Shown: positions 24,125 to 34,076 of the stretch, piece by piece | Numbering within the stretch: the stretch's first letter is position 1 | How the letters are laid out: the number at the start of each line of letters is the position of its first letter | Source of the DNA: Tanypteryx hageni | Taxonomy: Eukaryota; Arthropoda; Insecta; Odonata; Petaluridae | Direction of reading: 5' to 3' | Assembly: GCA_028673005.1 (NCBI GenBank) | Contig: CM054113.1 | Location: 213,271,504 to 213,335,503 of the forward strand | DNA: 64,000 nt | Made by a program: the position numbers and the translations under genes | The notes under the pieces: model-generated | Told to the model about the DNA's origin: nothing | What the model saw: only the letters and a program-made list of their open reading frames with translations | Databases searched by the model: none

Positions 24125-25050
24125 GTCACTGCTATCAGGGTTGCTTCTCCGATTGTGATCCCTTATAGTCCTAGAGAAAAACATACCTATTCGCTCCTTC
24201 CTACAGTCGATATCCCAAATGTAATCGTCGTCTTTGTGCTTTCAGTAGTATGTGAAAACTACAGTTTTCTATGATATCCTCAATCACAGTGCGTGATGCA
24301 ATTAGTGTTTTGAATATTGTGAAATCTTACATATTATCGGAAGAAAATATTGATGATGATGTTTTCATAAATTGCATGACATTGAAAATTATAATAAGTT
24401 AACTTATATGCTTATGGGAATAAACTTGATGATAATTCGATTAAAGAAAAATGAAAAAATTTCCGTAACTTGAATTTTCTATAACTCGAATAATTTTTGC
24501 TTTCTCATGAGATTCGAGTTATAGAAGTTCCACTGTATATATACAAATATTTAAAAATATATTTCCATAACGAGTTTTATAACACTCCAATAATTTTTAC
24601 TTTTCCTTGAGATTCTAGTTATGGATGTTCCGCTGTAATTCGTTATGACGGCATTAATTTCAATTAAAAGAATTAATTCACTGCAATCGTAACGTATAAT
24701 ATCAGATCCCTTTAAAAGCATTGAGGTCGTTGCCATAGTATTTAAAGATTTCAATTGTTGAAAAGAGGAAAAATTCGCACTTTTTTCGATTAATAGCAAA
24801 TATTTATGCTAATTCGGGACTTATTTGAATTCTGCCTTCAAAAATTAAAAACTCCGTTCTTTCACTTAGATAACTACATTATCCCGAGTTCACATTCCAA
24901 TTTTAAGTAATTTAAAAATGCATTTTTAGCGAGCCTTGCACTGAAACCCCAAGCTTTTCTTATGGGGTATTGAAATGGAACATTGGTGTTAAAAAGACCC
25001 CTTAAATATGATCATTTTTGGATTTTAGATTTTTCTGGTTGGTTTTGACT
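24125..25050 (-). repeat. Helitron-like dispersed repeat, copy B
   Basis: It matches copy A (418-1,340) in the same orientation for about 920 bp. Examples are ATCAGGGTTGCTTCTCC against ATCAGGGTTACTTCTCC, and AATAAGTTAACTTATATGCT in both. It carries the same two pogo-like terminal strings (ends near 24,536 and 24,632). The Helitron 5' terminus present in copy A is missing; divergence begins near 25,050. Confidence 0.8.
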
Positions 25051-25129
25051 AAAAACCTGTAACTTGCCAAAGTTCATGTCTGTAGCTCATTTGGAAGTGC
25101 CTAAACATTAGTATACTCCTATCCCACTT

Positions 25130-25850
25130 ATAACAAGATTGGAAAGGTGTACTCCATGTCAGTGTACACAGAGTTTCCAAATGCGTTCTTTGAGATTTCA
25201 CAGTGTTCTTAATATTTTATATGTCAAGCGGTTCCCGAGTTGAAACAAAGGAACATTATAAATTACATGTAGGTTTCATGTATAGTGGTCGTCAGTGTTG
25301 TCCGATTTTAACCAAAATTGGAATCGATCGACCAATCTTAGTATAACTTCCTAATAAGAATTTTTTAAAAATACGTCAAGCGGTTCCCGAGTTGAAACAG
25401 AAACATTGTAAACCACAGATAGGTCTTCATGTCAAATGGCCGTCATTATTGTCCGATTTTAACTAGAATTGGAATCGGTCGACCAATTTTAGTAAAACCG
25501 CCCAATACGAAATTTTAAATACGTCAAGCAGTTCCCGATTTGAAACAGAGGAACATTGTAAACTACATGCAGGTCATCATGTAAAATGGTCGTATTTTTT
25601 GGCAGATTTTAACCAAAATTGGAATCAATCGACCAATTTTAGCAAAACTCCCCAATACCGAATTTCATCAAAATACGCCCAGCGGTTCCCGAGTTGAAGG
25701 AACATTGTAGGTCTTCATGTTAAGTGATTATCATTGTTGTCCGATTTTGACTAAAACTGAAATCGGTCGACGGATTTTTAGCAGAACTTCCCAATACCAA
25801 ATTTCATCATAATACATCCAACGGTTTCCAGGGGCTGATTTGCATTCTCC
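25130..25850 (+). repeat. tandem array, about 150-bp unit, 4-5 diverged copies
   Basis: Units are anchored on CAAGCGGTTCCCGAGTTGAA-like strings beginning near 25,223, 25,375, 25,522 and 25,678, with a worn copy near 25,811 (spacing roughly 133-156 bp). Each includes GTCCGATTTTAACCAAAATT-like and GGAATCGGTCGACC-like motifs. An inverted two-unit copy is at 2,990-3,260. Arrays of this kind are frequent inside non-autonomous Helitrons. Confidence 0.8.
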
Positions 25851-26754
25851 ATAAGATTACACGTAAACATCGACTTTTTGACGTGCAGGCTTTTCTTCTT
25901 TTTGGGATTAAAATTAGAAGAAATAGACTGACGACCATTAGATCTAGACCATTTTAAAGAAATAATTATAAGAGTTCTTATTCTGTTCGTCTTTTTTCGC
26001 CTACAGTTAGAAATTCCACATGTTAAACGTTTAATTCACATATTTTGGAGAAATATTGCCATTTTATCGGGCTGTTGCCTTACCTACCAATTGCATAGTT
26101 AAACCTAGGAATCCTATTGTTATTCCAATCCTTATGGGTTTAAGCGTGCTTTGAAGACTTTTAATTCGAGAAGAAGAGAAAGACGGAAGGAGAGGAAAAT
26201 GATGTTCATAGCAATCAATACATTCGTTGCGTTATTTACGAGAAGGAATACCTAAAAATCTGAAATACTATTCAAAAAGATTAAAAATCGTAATAATGAG
26301 CTAAATTCAATATGAATAAAATGGTATGAAAATCAGGCTTAAAAGAATCTCAAAATAATAAAAGTCTATGTTGTCCGTACGTTGGTCTGACAATGAGTAT
26401 AATTTTGTTAAAACCAGAATAACTCGATCAAGGATGTAGATAGAAAATTGAAATTTGGCAGAAATTTATATGAGGTAATCAGAATTCGTTTATTTAGGGT
26501 TGGCATGGTAATTTAAGACATAAATGTCCGTTTTTGGCGCTATTTTGAGGGGAAATATATTGCATTTCCTCAGAATAAAATTTATAAATTTTAATTTAAT
26601 AAAACAATATTTTATGTAAACAGAAAATTAAAAACAATGTATAATTCACATTATAGTATGTTCCAGAGATTTAAAATAATTTTGGCAAGCTAAAGTTGTC
26701 TAGCTTAATGTTTAAGAAATTAATATTCTTTTTTATGTAAGATTTGTATATACG
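25851..26754. repeat. TE-derived sequence, no gene
   Basis: 25,870-25,990 is a diverged copy of 2,335-2,480. 26,085-26,175 resembles 12,920-13,020 (GTTAAACCTAGG, GTGCTTTGAAG). 26,370-26,392 has a GTCCGTACGTTGGTC string like that at 7,535-7,550. These point to another decayed Helitron copy in plus orientation leading to the 3' end at 27,050. Confidence 0.5.
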
Positions 26755-27050
26755 TATATCACTCTGAGAGAGATAGCTACATTTTTAGGGGAGAATGAGA
26801 AGGGGAATGTGAGGGAGGAAGGGAGGAGAATTAGAGGGAGGAAGAGGGAGAATGGGAAGAAGTGAGGGTGAATAATAAGAGGGAGAGAGGGATGGAGAAT
26901 GGAAAGGACGAGAGAGGAAAAATACGAGGGAGAGAGAGAATAGGGGAGAGGGGGAGGGAGGCAGAGAGAAAGAGAGGAAGAATGGGAAGTGCCTTAATTT
27001 CAGTACATAATCTGCACATACCCGTCATATTTGACGGGAAATTACGCTAG
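26755..27050 (+). mobile_element. Helitron 3' terminus with purine tract
   Basis: A purine-rich tract (26,765-26,990) is followed by GGAAGTGCCTTAATTTCAGT, a stem-loop CCCGTCA-TATT-TGACGGG (27,021-27,038) and the terminal CTAG at 27,047-27,050, with T next. It is the same architecture and sequence as the 13,272 end. Confidence 0.85.
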
Positions 27051-27052
27051 TA

Positions 27053-27420
27053 TCTGTAATAATAAAGCTACTTGTGCCTCACTCACATACTCACCCACTG
27101 ACATAAAACTCTTAGGCAGTTCTAGAAGGGTTAGAAATCTGAAATTTGGCATCTAGAAAAACCGAAAATCACAAAAAAGTTAATATTTAAGAGATATTTT
27201 TAACCCCAATGTTCCATTTCAATATCCCACAAGAAAAGCATGGGATTCAGTGTAGGGCTTTCTAAAATGCATTTTTAAATTAATTAAAATTGGGATACAA
27301 ATTCTGGAACAGTTGTGTAGTTGAAAGTACGGAGTTCTTAATTTTTGAAAGATGAATTCAAATACGTACCGAATTAGCGTGAATATCTGCTTTAAATCGG
27401 AAAATAGAAATGTGGAAGGT
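27053..27420 (+). mobile_element. Helitron 5' terminus, truncated body
   Basis: It begins TCTGTAATAATAAAGCTACT after a host A at 27,052, two bases beyond the previous Helitron end. About 365 bp match the minus-strand copy A starting at 1,454 (for example CCACTGACATAAAACT and CCCCAATGTTCCATTTCAAT). Homology stops near 27,420, so the element is truncated or interrupted. Confidence 0.8.
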
Positions 27421-28117
27421 AAATCAGACACTTTGCCATTCATTGACTCCATTATGATTGCGAAATATTTTAGTTTTCTATTCGTGTTTGTACACATATG
27501 GTCAAAACAGTTATCCGTTATTTTCTTCAACTTCCATTTTTCTCTAGAGAAAACGGTTAGAAAGACTAGAAATGTTTATTTAGAACTTCTTTGATGTTAA
27601 AGACCATTACAGTTGTCCAATGCAAGTTTCAGAGTTGAAGAATTTACCTTTTAAGGGAAGATGATTAAGTCAAGTTGGTTCTTCGCTTCTTTCTACGCGA
27701 CTGGCAGCTCGAACCGGCCCACCGCGTCCAAGCCATGACATCACGAAGTATCGAGTATCGATTCTTCGCCTTTTTGGAGTTCGATATAAATTGTCCACTT
27801 TAACAAATGTCTTTCTCGAAAACTAATAATTTGCCTAATATTTAACTAATATTTGAATTCTGATTTTAGATTTGGAATCAGGTCAAAAACTCCGTAAGAC
27901 GGCATTTTTTAAAAATGAGAAATTACTTCATTGTACCACAGTGGAACATATAGGCCTATTTATTGAACGTAGATATCGGTAATACTCGTATATCCGGCGG
28001 CTTTCGTTAAAGATATAGCGCATGGAAGTCGTCATGTATTTTCCCGATATGGGCAACGTTCCATATTATTCAAGTTTTTCATTATCTGAGGTCGGTGCAA
28101 TCCCGTCGATTGGTATG
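27421..28117. other. no gene recognised
   Basis: Nothing recognisable between the Helitron fragment and the Harbinger derivative. Confidence 0.45.
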
Positions 28118-28347
28118 TTAAGCCCGGAATACACTGCTGATTGAAGTCGCGCGAGCAGCTGTCTGATAGCAATGTCGCCTGTGTAGACAGCGCCGCGAGC
28201 AGCCTCTCAGACAGTTATCAATGTCAGCAATGACAGTTGACTAACTATCAGTGTAGACAGGTATCAGTTTGATCACGAAAGCTTCTCGCGCGGTTCCAGC
28301 CAGGTTGGAATTTCTTGCTGCTGTCTGACAGCTGGATGAGGGAAAAC

Positions 28348-28512
28348 ATGGGCGACAAGAAGAATACATGGTCAAAGGAAGAGACCATTTAACTCACTCA
28401 AATGTACGAGTGCAATGTGGAGTTATGGGATGTGAAATCCGCAGAGTACAATATGCGCTTTAAAAAAAGAAGCGCAACCAAGACTTGCCGAACATTTTCA
28501 GACAACAAATGA
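28348..28512 (+). pseudogene. MADF/Myb-like DNA-binding protein fragment (Harbinger second gene)
   Basis: From ATG at 28,348 the frame reads a start rich in K/E with NTWSKEET, then, after an in-frame stop (codon 20), LTQMYECNVELWDVKSAEYN and MRFKKR. The L-x-x-(L/M)-Y-E-x-N-x-x-L-W-D-x-K-S-x-E-Y spacing is that of the MADF/Myb-SANT-like domain. In Harbinger elements this protein partners the transposase. The internal stop and the early end at codon 55 mean it is non-functional. Confidence 0.65.
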
Positions 28513-28693
28513 AGATATTTTCGTAAGCACCGAAATTCGATCTTCTGAGAATATATTCTCTGACCAAGCATTTTCTTCTATTTATTTTGTTTTTTCTCTT
28601 TTTAATAGTTCTATCAACGGCATACGCAGCGGCACACAGAACCTTCCTTCGCGAACTCATACCGCACTGGACTCGCCACAGAGCAGTGTACAC
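28460..28693 (-). pseudogene. Harbinger transposase N-terminal fragment
   Basis: The minus-strand frame contains KKRKNKINRRKCLVREYILR followed by RSNFGAYENIF. The R-(K/R)-x-x-V-R-x-(Y/W)-(I/L)-x-R-R-x-x-x-G-x-(Y/F) pattern is the start of HARBI1-like transposases. The DDE catalytic domain is absent. It overlaps the tail of the plus-strand MADF fragment, as expected after a large internal deletion joined the two genes. Confidence 0.6.
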
Positions 28694-28969
28694 ACAAGCG
28701 CGAGAGTTGCTGTGATAACACCAAGGTCAAGTCACGTTGAGCTGCTCGCAGACAGTGAGTCGCGCAAGATTTGTCTCCAGTTTAAATACCTCGGTGATTT
28801 CCTCGCGCGACAAGTGTCGGGACTTAATCACCAGTATATTCCGGCCTTAAACAGAACAAAATATACAAGTAGGGATGTTCACGGGTTTTCCGTGGTACAG
28901 AAGTGTTTTTCGTCAAATTCGCCCTAGTATTATCGTATAATAATGTATTTGCTTTGAAATCAGAAAATT

Positions 28970-29740
28970 GTATAGTAGTATCCCTGCTTTTTCGATCCGT
29001 TCTAAACATGTTTAGTTCGTTTTGTCTTTGAAATTCATAGCTACAGAAAAAATCTAATCTCAATATTGTGGTAGCCGTCCCGGTTTAAATATGATATTTT
29101 AGGTATTTATTTTATAAAGATTATATATACAAATATTTTTTAAAATCCATGCGGACAGTTCTCTAGAAATACGTGTAAAAGAAATATTTTACTTTTTACT
29201 GTGGTAGCCCTGCTCTTTAGCTCCGCTTTAAACATTTTGATTTCACTATGATATGTTATACAAATCTTATATAGAAAATTCATTTGAAATCCGTTCAAAC
29301 AATTCCTTCAAAGTCTATAATTACTGAAAGAGTTTAATTTGTAATTGTGGCATCCCTGTTTGTTTGATCCGGTCCAAATATGATATTATGGTTTTTATAT
29401 ATGTGTACATTATAAATTTTAAATTAGTTTAAAATACTTGTAAAAAGACATTTTTATTACTTGTGTTGTGGCAGCCCTGCTTTCTACATATATATACTAA
29501 AAATCTTGATTTTGTTTTTTATGTTAGACGCCTGCTTCATCCAAAATTTCGTTGAAATCGGTTCAGCCAATTCCGTCCAAATTCGTAATTATTGAAAAGA
29601 TTTATTTTTCAGTTGTGGCACCCCTGCTTAGTCGATCCGGTCGAAATATGTCATTTTGGTCATGTATTTATGTCAAAATTCTATGTTGCAAATTTGGTTG
29701 ATATCGGTTCATCCAAATCTTCCCTGATATATGCGTACGG
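28970..29740 (+). repeat. tandem array, about 123-145-bp unit, 5-6 diverged copies
   Basis: Units share TGTGGTAGCCCTGCTTT-like anchors at about 29,068, 29,200, 29,345, 29,468 and 29,613, with a worn copy near 28,975. Each is followed by a GATCCGGTCCAAATATGAT-like string. The array ends in GTACGGACGGACGGACAACA at 29,732-29,751. It resembles Helitron-internal arrays; the plus frame across 29,592-29,852 is incidental. Confidence 0.75.
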
Positions 29741-29954
29741 ACGGACGGACAACACGAAGATATTAGTGCTTTTCAGCAATGACGAAAAGCACTCAAAACC
29801 GTATTACTATGAGTATTCTCCATATAAAAGAAAATACATAATTTTTTATTGAATCAGAAGTGAAGAAGAATCGACACACATAACATTAACATATTCCGTC
29901 ATTTGAATGCAGTTAAGTGATTTCACAAAATAATTTAATTGAAAAAAGGAAACA

Positions 29955-31520
29955 TTAATTAGTGGTACCCTGAGATTTAAAATGAATATTTAAAAATAGG
30001 ACATCATCCACGTTTGCGGGACCTAAACTACTTCTTCTTTCACTAACAACATGTCCCACTAATGAAAAACACCTCTCTGATGGTATTGCAAAAATACGAT
30101 TCGCTAAAATACTTAAATTTGGCAAACAATTCTTTTGCTTATCCCACCATTTCATCAAATCAAAATTATTAGTAATGTCATCAGATAGTTTTAACTTAAT
30201 ATATGCAGTCAATTCATCTGGAGAAATATGATCATTTACTGTGTCTGTATCCATAAACTGAACTCTCTCTCTCTAAAATGGTTTTAAGGTGTCTGACATT
30301 CTATACCTTTTCATCGGTTGCTCTACAAGCGTACACGTGTTAGATTCTGTTGAACCTATTTCTAAATGATAGTTTATTTTCCAACTCCACAAGTTAACCA
30401 AAAATATTGTTGGATATTTTTCTCCTTCCAATTCAATCAATGCTTTCTGGAATGGATTAAGGTATTCTACTAAATCTAATAAATCTTTCTTTTCAACCTC
30501 ACAAATCATATCAATTAAATATTGTAAATAACCTCCCAATTTTCAAGTATTAAAGAGATCACACGAAGAATTGAATTCCAACGTGCCTTGACGCCTCCTT
30601 CCAAAGTAGATTTCAGCGCACCTTGTTAGCCTGATTTTTTAAATGATTTCAAAATTTTTCTACACTTCTGAATTAATGCAAGATTCATTAGAAGAAATAG
30701 AAATATCTACAACATTATTTATTAAGTTTGCTGCACAATTTATTTTATTGAAAATTTTCAAAGCAGCTTTAATATTTGCTCCACGGTCATTGACAAAAAT
30801 AACATTCTTCAAGTTACTATAGACACCGTATTGTTCTACAATTAGCAACAATTAATTCCTTATATACTCCCCAATTTTCTTATCGTCAGGATCAAGATGT
30901 TTAGTGCACAGAACACGATTACATAACATGGCATTCTTTACATAGTGTAATGTGATCCCTAAATAACTGACATTTTTGTAATTATCTGTCCACAAGTCCA
31001 CCGTGATCTCACCCCCTATTTTACCTATGTAGGATTTTATTTCCTGAATTAGCTCTTCTCGAGCTTTGTGAGCCACTGAATTAAGATTTCTCGAAATAGT
31101 TGTTGGATGTGGTAGCGCATCTTCTAAGTGAAAATAACATTTTTGATTTGCACTCATTTTCATTATTATTTCTAAAAAATTTATAAACCCATCTCCTGGC
31201 GCTATCTCAAAAGGTCTCAAATCTCTAACTACAAGTTTGACACAGCCATCTAAAACTTTTTTTTCTCTTCAGCTGATAATTTTGGCAAATCGCATTGTTT
31301 CGGCACAAGAAATTTGTAATTTTAGACACGCCTTCTTTGTTATTTTCACACTTTGTCACAATAAAGTTGATGTTCCCAGCTTACTATTATCATATTGCTA
31401 AACATTTTTACAACTGATACAAGCGATTGTCATCGAAATCAGTTCTCCCTTTTCATAAAAAATTTCACAGAACGTTTCCCAAATTTTTGATTTGGTATTT
31501 TCTTTTCTTCTTAGAGTGTA
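29955..31520 (-). pseudogene. hAT transposase, decayed (BED finger to dimerisation domain)
   Basis: Read 31,520 to 29,955, several minus frames tile a BED-type hAT transposase. A BED finger start (SKIWETFCEIF, then IACISCKNV) lies near 31,500-31,400. A frame-broken stretch then reaches VLDGCVKLVVRD and RPFEIAPGDGFINFL. The DDE-fold core follows (GGEITVDLWTDNYKNVSYLG; VIFVNDRGANIKAAL). The C-terminal dimerisation domain is LPNLSILANRIFAIPSERCF followed by VVSERRSSL near 30,170-30,020. Stops and frameshifts near 31,250-31,390, 30,850, 30,540-30,660 and 30,260 kill it. A terminal-repeat-like string (complement TTGCCAACTTTAAACTGC) sits at about 31,710-31,730; I found no left partner. The family is hAT-Ac/ZBED-like. 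Confidence 0.85.
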
Positions 31521-31859
31521 TAGGCATCGCAGAACTTGGTGGCACTCGCCTGCAAGAAGCGTGACGTCAGGGAGGGGAAAGCGTGCGTGGCAGGGGTAGG
31601 CAGAGGGAGCGGATGGGAGAGGAGAGCGCATGGCAGGCAGAGCTGCCAAAATACTCGCATTAACCCTGGAGTGGACGCGCGGTCTTTTCGAGTGGAGTGA
31701 GTGAGAGAAAGCAGTTTAAAGTTGGCAACTAAGGAATGCGACCGCAGGTATCCTGGTGGGCACACGCGGAGACTGCCTTTCTCCCCCGCGTCGAGGAAGT
31801 TTTTAGACAATGAACCCTTCCACTGAAAAGGGTCTTCTGCGCAAGTGCACCAAGTTCTG

Positions 31860-32182
31860 TGGGGGGTGCCGGTGGTGTAGTGGTTAGGACGCTGGCTGCT
31901 ACTCGCCCGATGCTTGAAAAAGTCATCGGGTACGAATCCTGCGCGAGTAGGATTTTTCTCAAGGTCACACGGCCCCCTGTTTGCGTAGTTTGAGGAGACC
32001 GCGCAAATTCAGCTGTTCCGTCCTTCGGAAGGGACGTTAAGCTGTTGGCCCCCCTGGTGTTCTTCGTAAGAGCAGGCAAATGCCGGCACCGGGTTTCCCT
32101 CCTCCCTCCCCGGTTATTCATTGCACTACCTCTGAGATACCCATTTGTGCTGTAAGAGAGGCGAATTGACTGGGCATACATA
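31860..32182 (+). repeat. tRNA-derived SINE, copy 1
   Basis: Pol III box A-like TGGTGTAGTGG (31,873-31,883) and box B-like GGTACGAATCC (31,929-31,939) stand at tRNA spacing. A roughly 240-bp body and a CATACATA tail follow. CAAGTTCTG flanks it at 31,851-31,859 and 32,183-32,191. It is about 98% identical to copy 2. Antisense frames of up to 150 codons are by-products. Confidence 0.9.
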
Positions 32183-32191
32183 CAAGTTCTG

Positions 32192-32522
32192 TGGGGGGTG
32201 CCGGTGGTGTAGTGGTTAGGACGCTGGCTGCTACTCGCCCGATGCTTGAAAAAGTCATCGGGTACGAATCCTGCGCGAGTAGGATTTTTCTCAAGGTCAC
32301 CCGGCCCCCTGTTTGCGTAGTTTGAGGAGACCGCGCAAATTCAGCTGTTCCGTCCTTCGGAAGGGACGTTAAGCTGTTGCCCCCCCTGGTGTTCTTCGTA
32401 AGAGCAGGCAAATGCCGGCACCGTGTTTCCCTTCTCCCTCCCCGGTTATTCATTGCACTACCTCTGAGATACCCATTTGTGCTGTAAGAGAGGCGAAGTG
32501 ACTGAGCACTCAAACAAACAAA
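32192..32522 (+). repeat. tRNA-derived SINE, copy 2
   Basis: Same structure as copy 1, 332 bp downstream, ending in a CAAACAAACAAA tail and followed by CAAGTTCTG at 32,523-32,531. Differences from copy 1 are a handful of substitutions (for example CACACGG/CACCCGG, CCGGGTTT/CCGTGTTT) plus the tail. Confidence 0.9.
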
Positions 32523-32531
32523 CAAGTTCTG

Positions 32532-33714
32532 CGATGCGTATACTCTAACCTCAAAAGCTTCCTTCTTATCTGATCAGTATTCATGGTTCAAATCTAAAGG
32601 GCAGATAAAAGTAATATTTCGATTAAAATTAAGATTTATAATTGAAAGATGCATTAACTTATAACTGACAATTTTACATACCGTTCAACCAGCTGGCATT
32701 GATTCTTTTTAAGGATGTGATAGATTGATATTCTGTCACAAAAGCCGAGATCACATATAACTCACCAATGTAATTTTATAAAATAACTGTCGTTCCTTTG
32801 CCTCGCAAACAAAGTATAAAACAATATAACTCACACGCGATTATTTGACGAAAAAATACTATATATTTGAACGTTAAATAACATATAACAATGCTGATAG
32901 GCACCCTTATATGTAACCACGTCTCTTCAAAAGCCAATTCACAAAGATAGATTTTACATGCATGAATGGGCAAAACCAACTGGTTAAAAGGGAGAGTTCT
33001 CGCACAAACCAATTCGCCATAATTACAATGTACTACTACTTACAATGTACCCTCTTTACTCTTTTTCACCCCCTCCCCACATTCTCTACTACTAAACGTA
33101 ATCGACAATCGTTTCTTAATTGCCACTTTGTATCTATTTATATAATAAAAGGAATCGTTTTTTCATTAGACGGTTTTCTTGACACATGATACACAAAGCC
33201 TGCGATCTGCCGACCTGCATAAATTGCAAATTTGTATCTCCCTATATAACGGTACTACTGACCGCGTGGGTGGGTTTTATTAGAAGTAAAAGGCGTGTGA
33301 AAAGTTCCTGTGCCTACATTGGTGAGGCAAACTGAATTGGAATTAAAACTAGTTTTCGTACCCGCTCTTTACCGGCACCGGTGCCTTTTGTGTCCGAGCC
33401 CGACCAGTACCCGCATGGAAGCACTATATACCCGACCCGCAACTTTCGCTGCGGGTACCCGCGGGTCGGGTAAACTACGAATATACAGGCCTCGATTCCA
33501 TACCAATAGGTACCGAGTGTAAATCCCCGTCAATCTGACGAAAAAGAATATATTTGCTGCGTATTTTTCTTTTTTAAATTACTTCTTCTTCGTATACAAA
33601 GAATTTATTTATTTATGGCTTTCAATTATCAACTTAATATATTGCAGGCAATGGTTCTTTGCAAACTGAAACATAAATAAACGGTATACTAAACTTTTTA
33701 TTAAATAAAAATAT
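32532..33714. other. no gene recognised
   Basis: AT-rich. At 33,370-33,475 there is a locally GC-rich stretch with repeated GTACCCG/CGGGTA strings (for example GCGGGTACCCGCGGGTCGGG), which may be another MITE interior. No end pair was found. Confidence 0.4.
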
Positions 33715-34076
33715 GGAATTGATGGAATAATAGAAACTATGCAGAAAGGCATAAGCTGTAATTTTGGGACTTACTTTGAAACAGAAAAAATTCTGCTATG
33801 ACCGGGAATCGAACCCGGGTCTTCCACTTACCGGGCGGATATTCTACCACTGAACTACCTTAGCAGATAATCTTTCCTGTTTCTGAACGCGGGTGTTTTT
33901 CTTATTTGGGTCCGGGCTAGCCAAGCTAGTATCAACCAGCCCCAACGGACGTCCTCCAAGAGAATGTCAAAGAAAACCCCTCCCTCTCAAATGGTGAGAT
34001 TGCCAAAGCCAGAAATTGATGGAATAATAGAAACTATGCAGAAAGGCATAAGCTGTAATTTTTGGAATTACTTTGC
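33715..34076 (-). repeat. SINE-like unit: tRNA-like core between two direct repeats
   Basis: About 65 bp (AATTGATGGAATAATAGAAA, then CTATGCAGAAAGGCATAAGC) occurs at 33,715-33,780 and again at 34,011-34,076, in the same orientation, 296 bp apart. The tRNA-like sequence (33,794-33,865, minus) lies between them. The arrangement fits one and a fraction tandem SINE/satellite units. Confidence 0.8.
33794..33865 (-). repeat. tRNA-Gly-like SINE head or tRNA pseudogene
   Basis: The minus strand reads GCTAAGGTAGTTCAGTGGTA at the 5' side and CCCGGGTTCGATTCCCGG in the T arm. Acceptor, D, anticodon and T stems can be drawn, with one A-A mismatch and two G-T pairs. The scaffold is most like tRNA-Gly. The anticodon loop is CCGGTAA, giving GGT, and the universally conserved T33 is replaced by C. 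Related sequence follows box B in the copies near 45.2 and 58.95 kb, so a SINE head is more likely than a working tRNA. Confidence 0.65.

Larger units (their letters stand above)
28122..28846. mobile_element. PIF/Harbinger-type deletion derivative with remnants of both genes
   Basis: The inverted ends GCCCGGAATACACTGCTGAT and, on the other strand, GGCCGGAATATACTGGTGAT match at 17 of 20 bases. TTAA flanks both sides (28,118-28,121; 28,847-28,850), compatible with a 3-bp TTA/TAA-type duplication or a TTAA one. Inside are a plus-strand MADF/Myb-like fragment and a minus-strand Harbinger transposase N-terminal fragment. That divergent pair is the usual content of this superfamily, so this is a shortened non-autonomous copy. 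Confidence 0.72.

Noticed and set aside
31729..32525. Two minus-strand frames of 150 and 135 codons sharing the same peptide
   Set aside because: They are antisense translations of the tandem SINE pair; the shared peptide only reflects repeat identity.
33794..33865. Functional tRNA gene
   Set aside because: T33 is replaced by C, the anticodon (GGT) does not fit the Gly-like scaffold, there is an acceptor mismatch, and related copies sit in SINE contexts.
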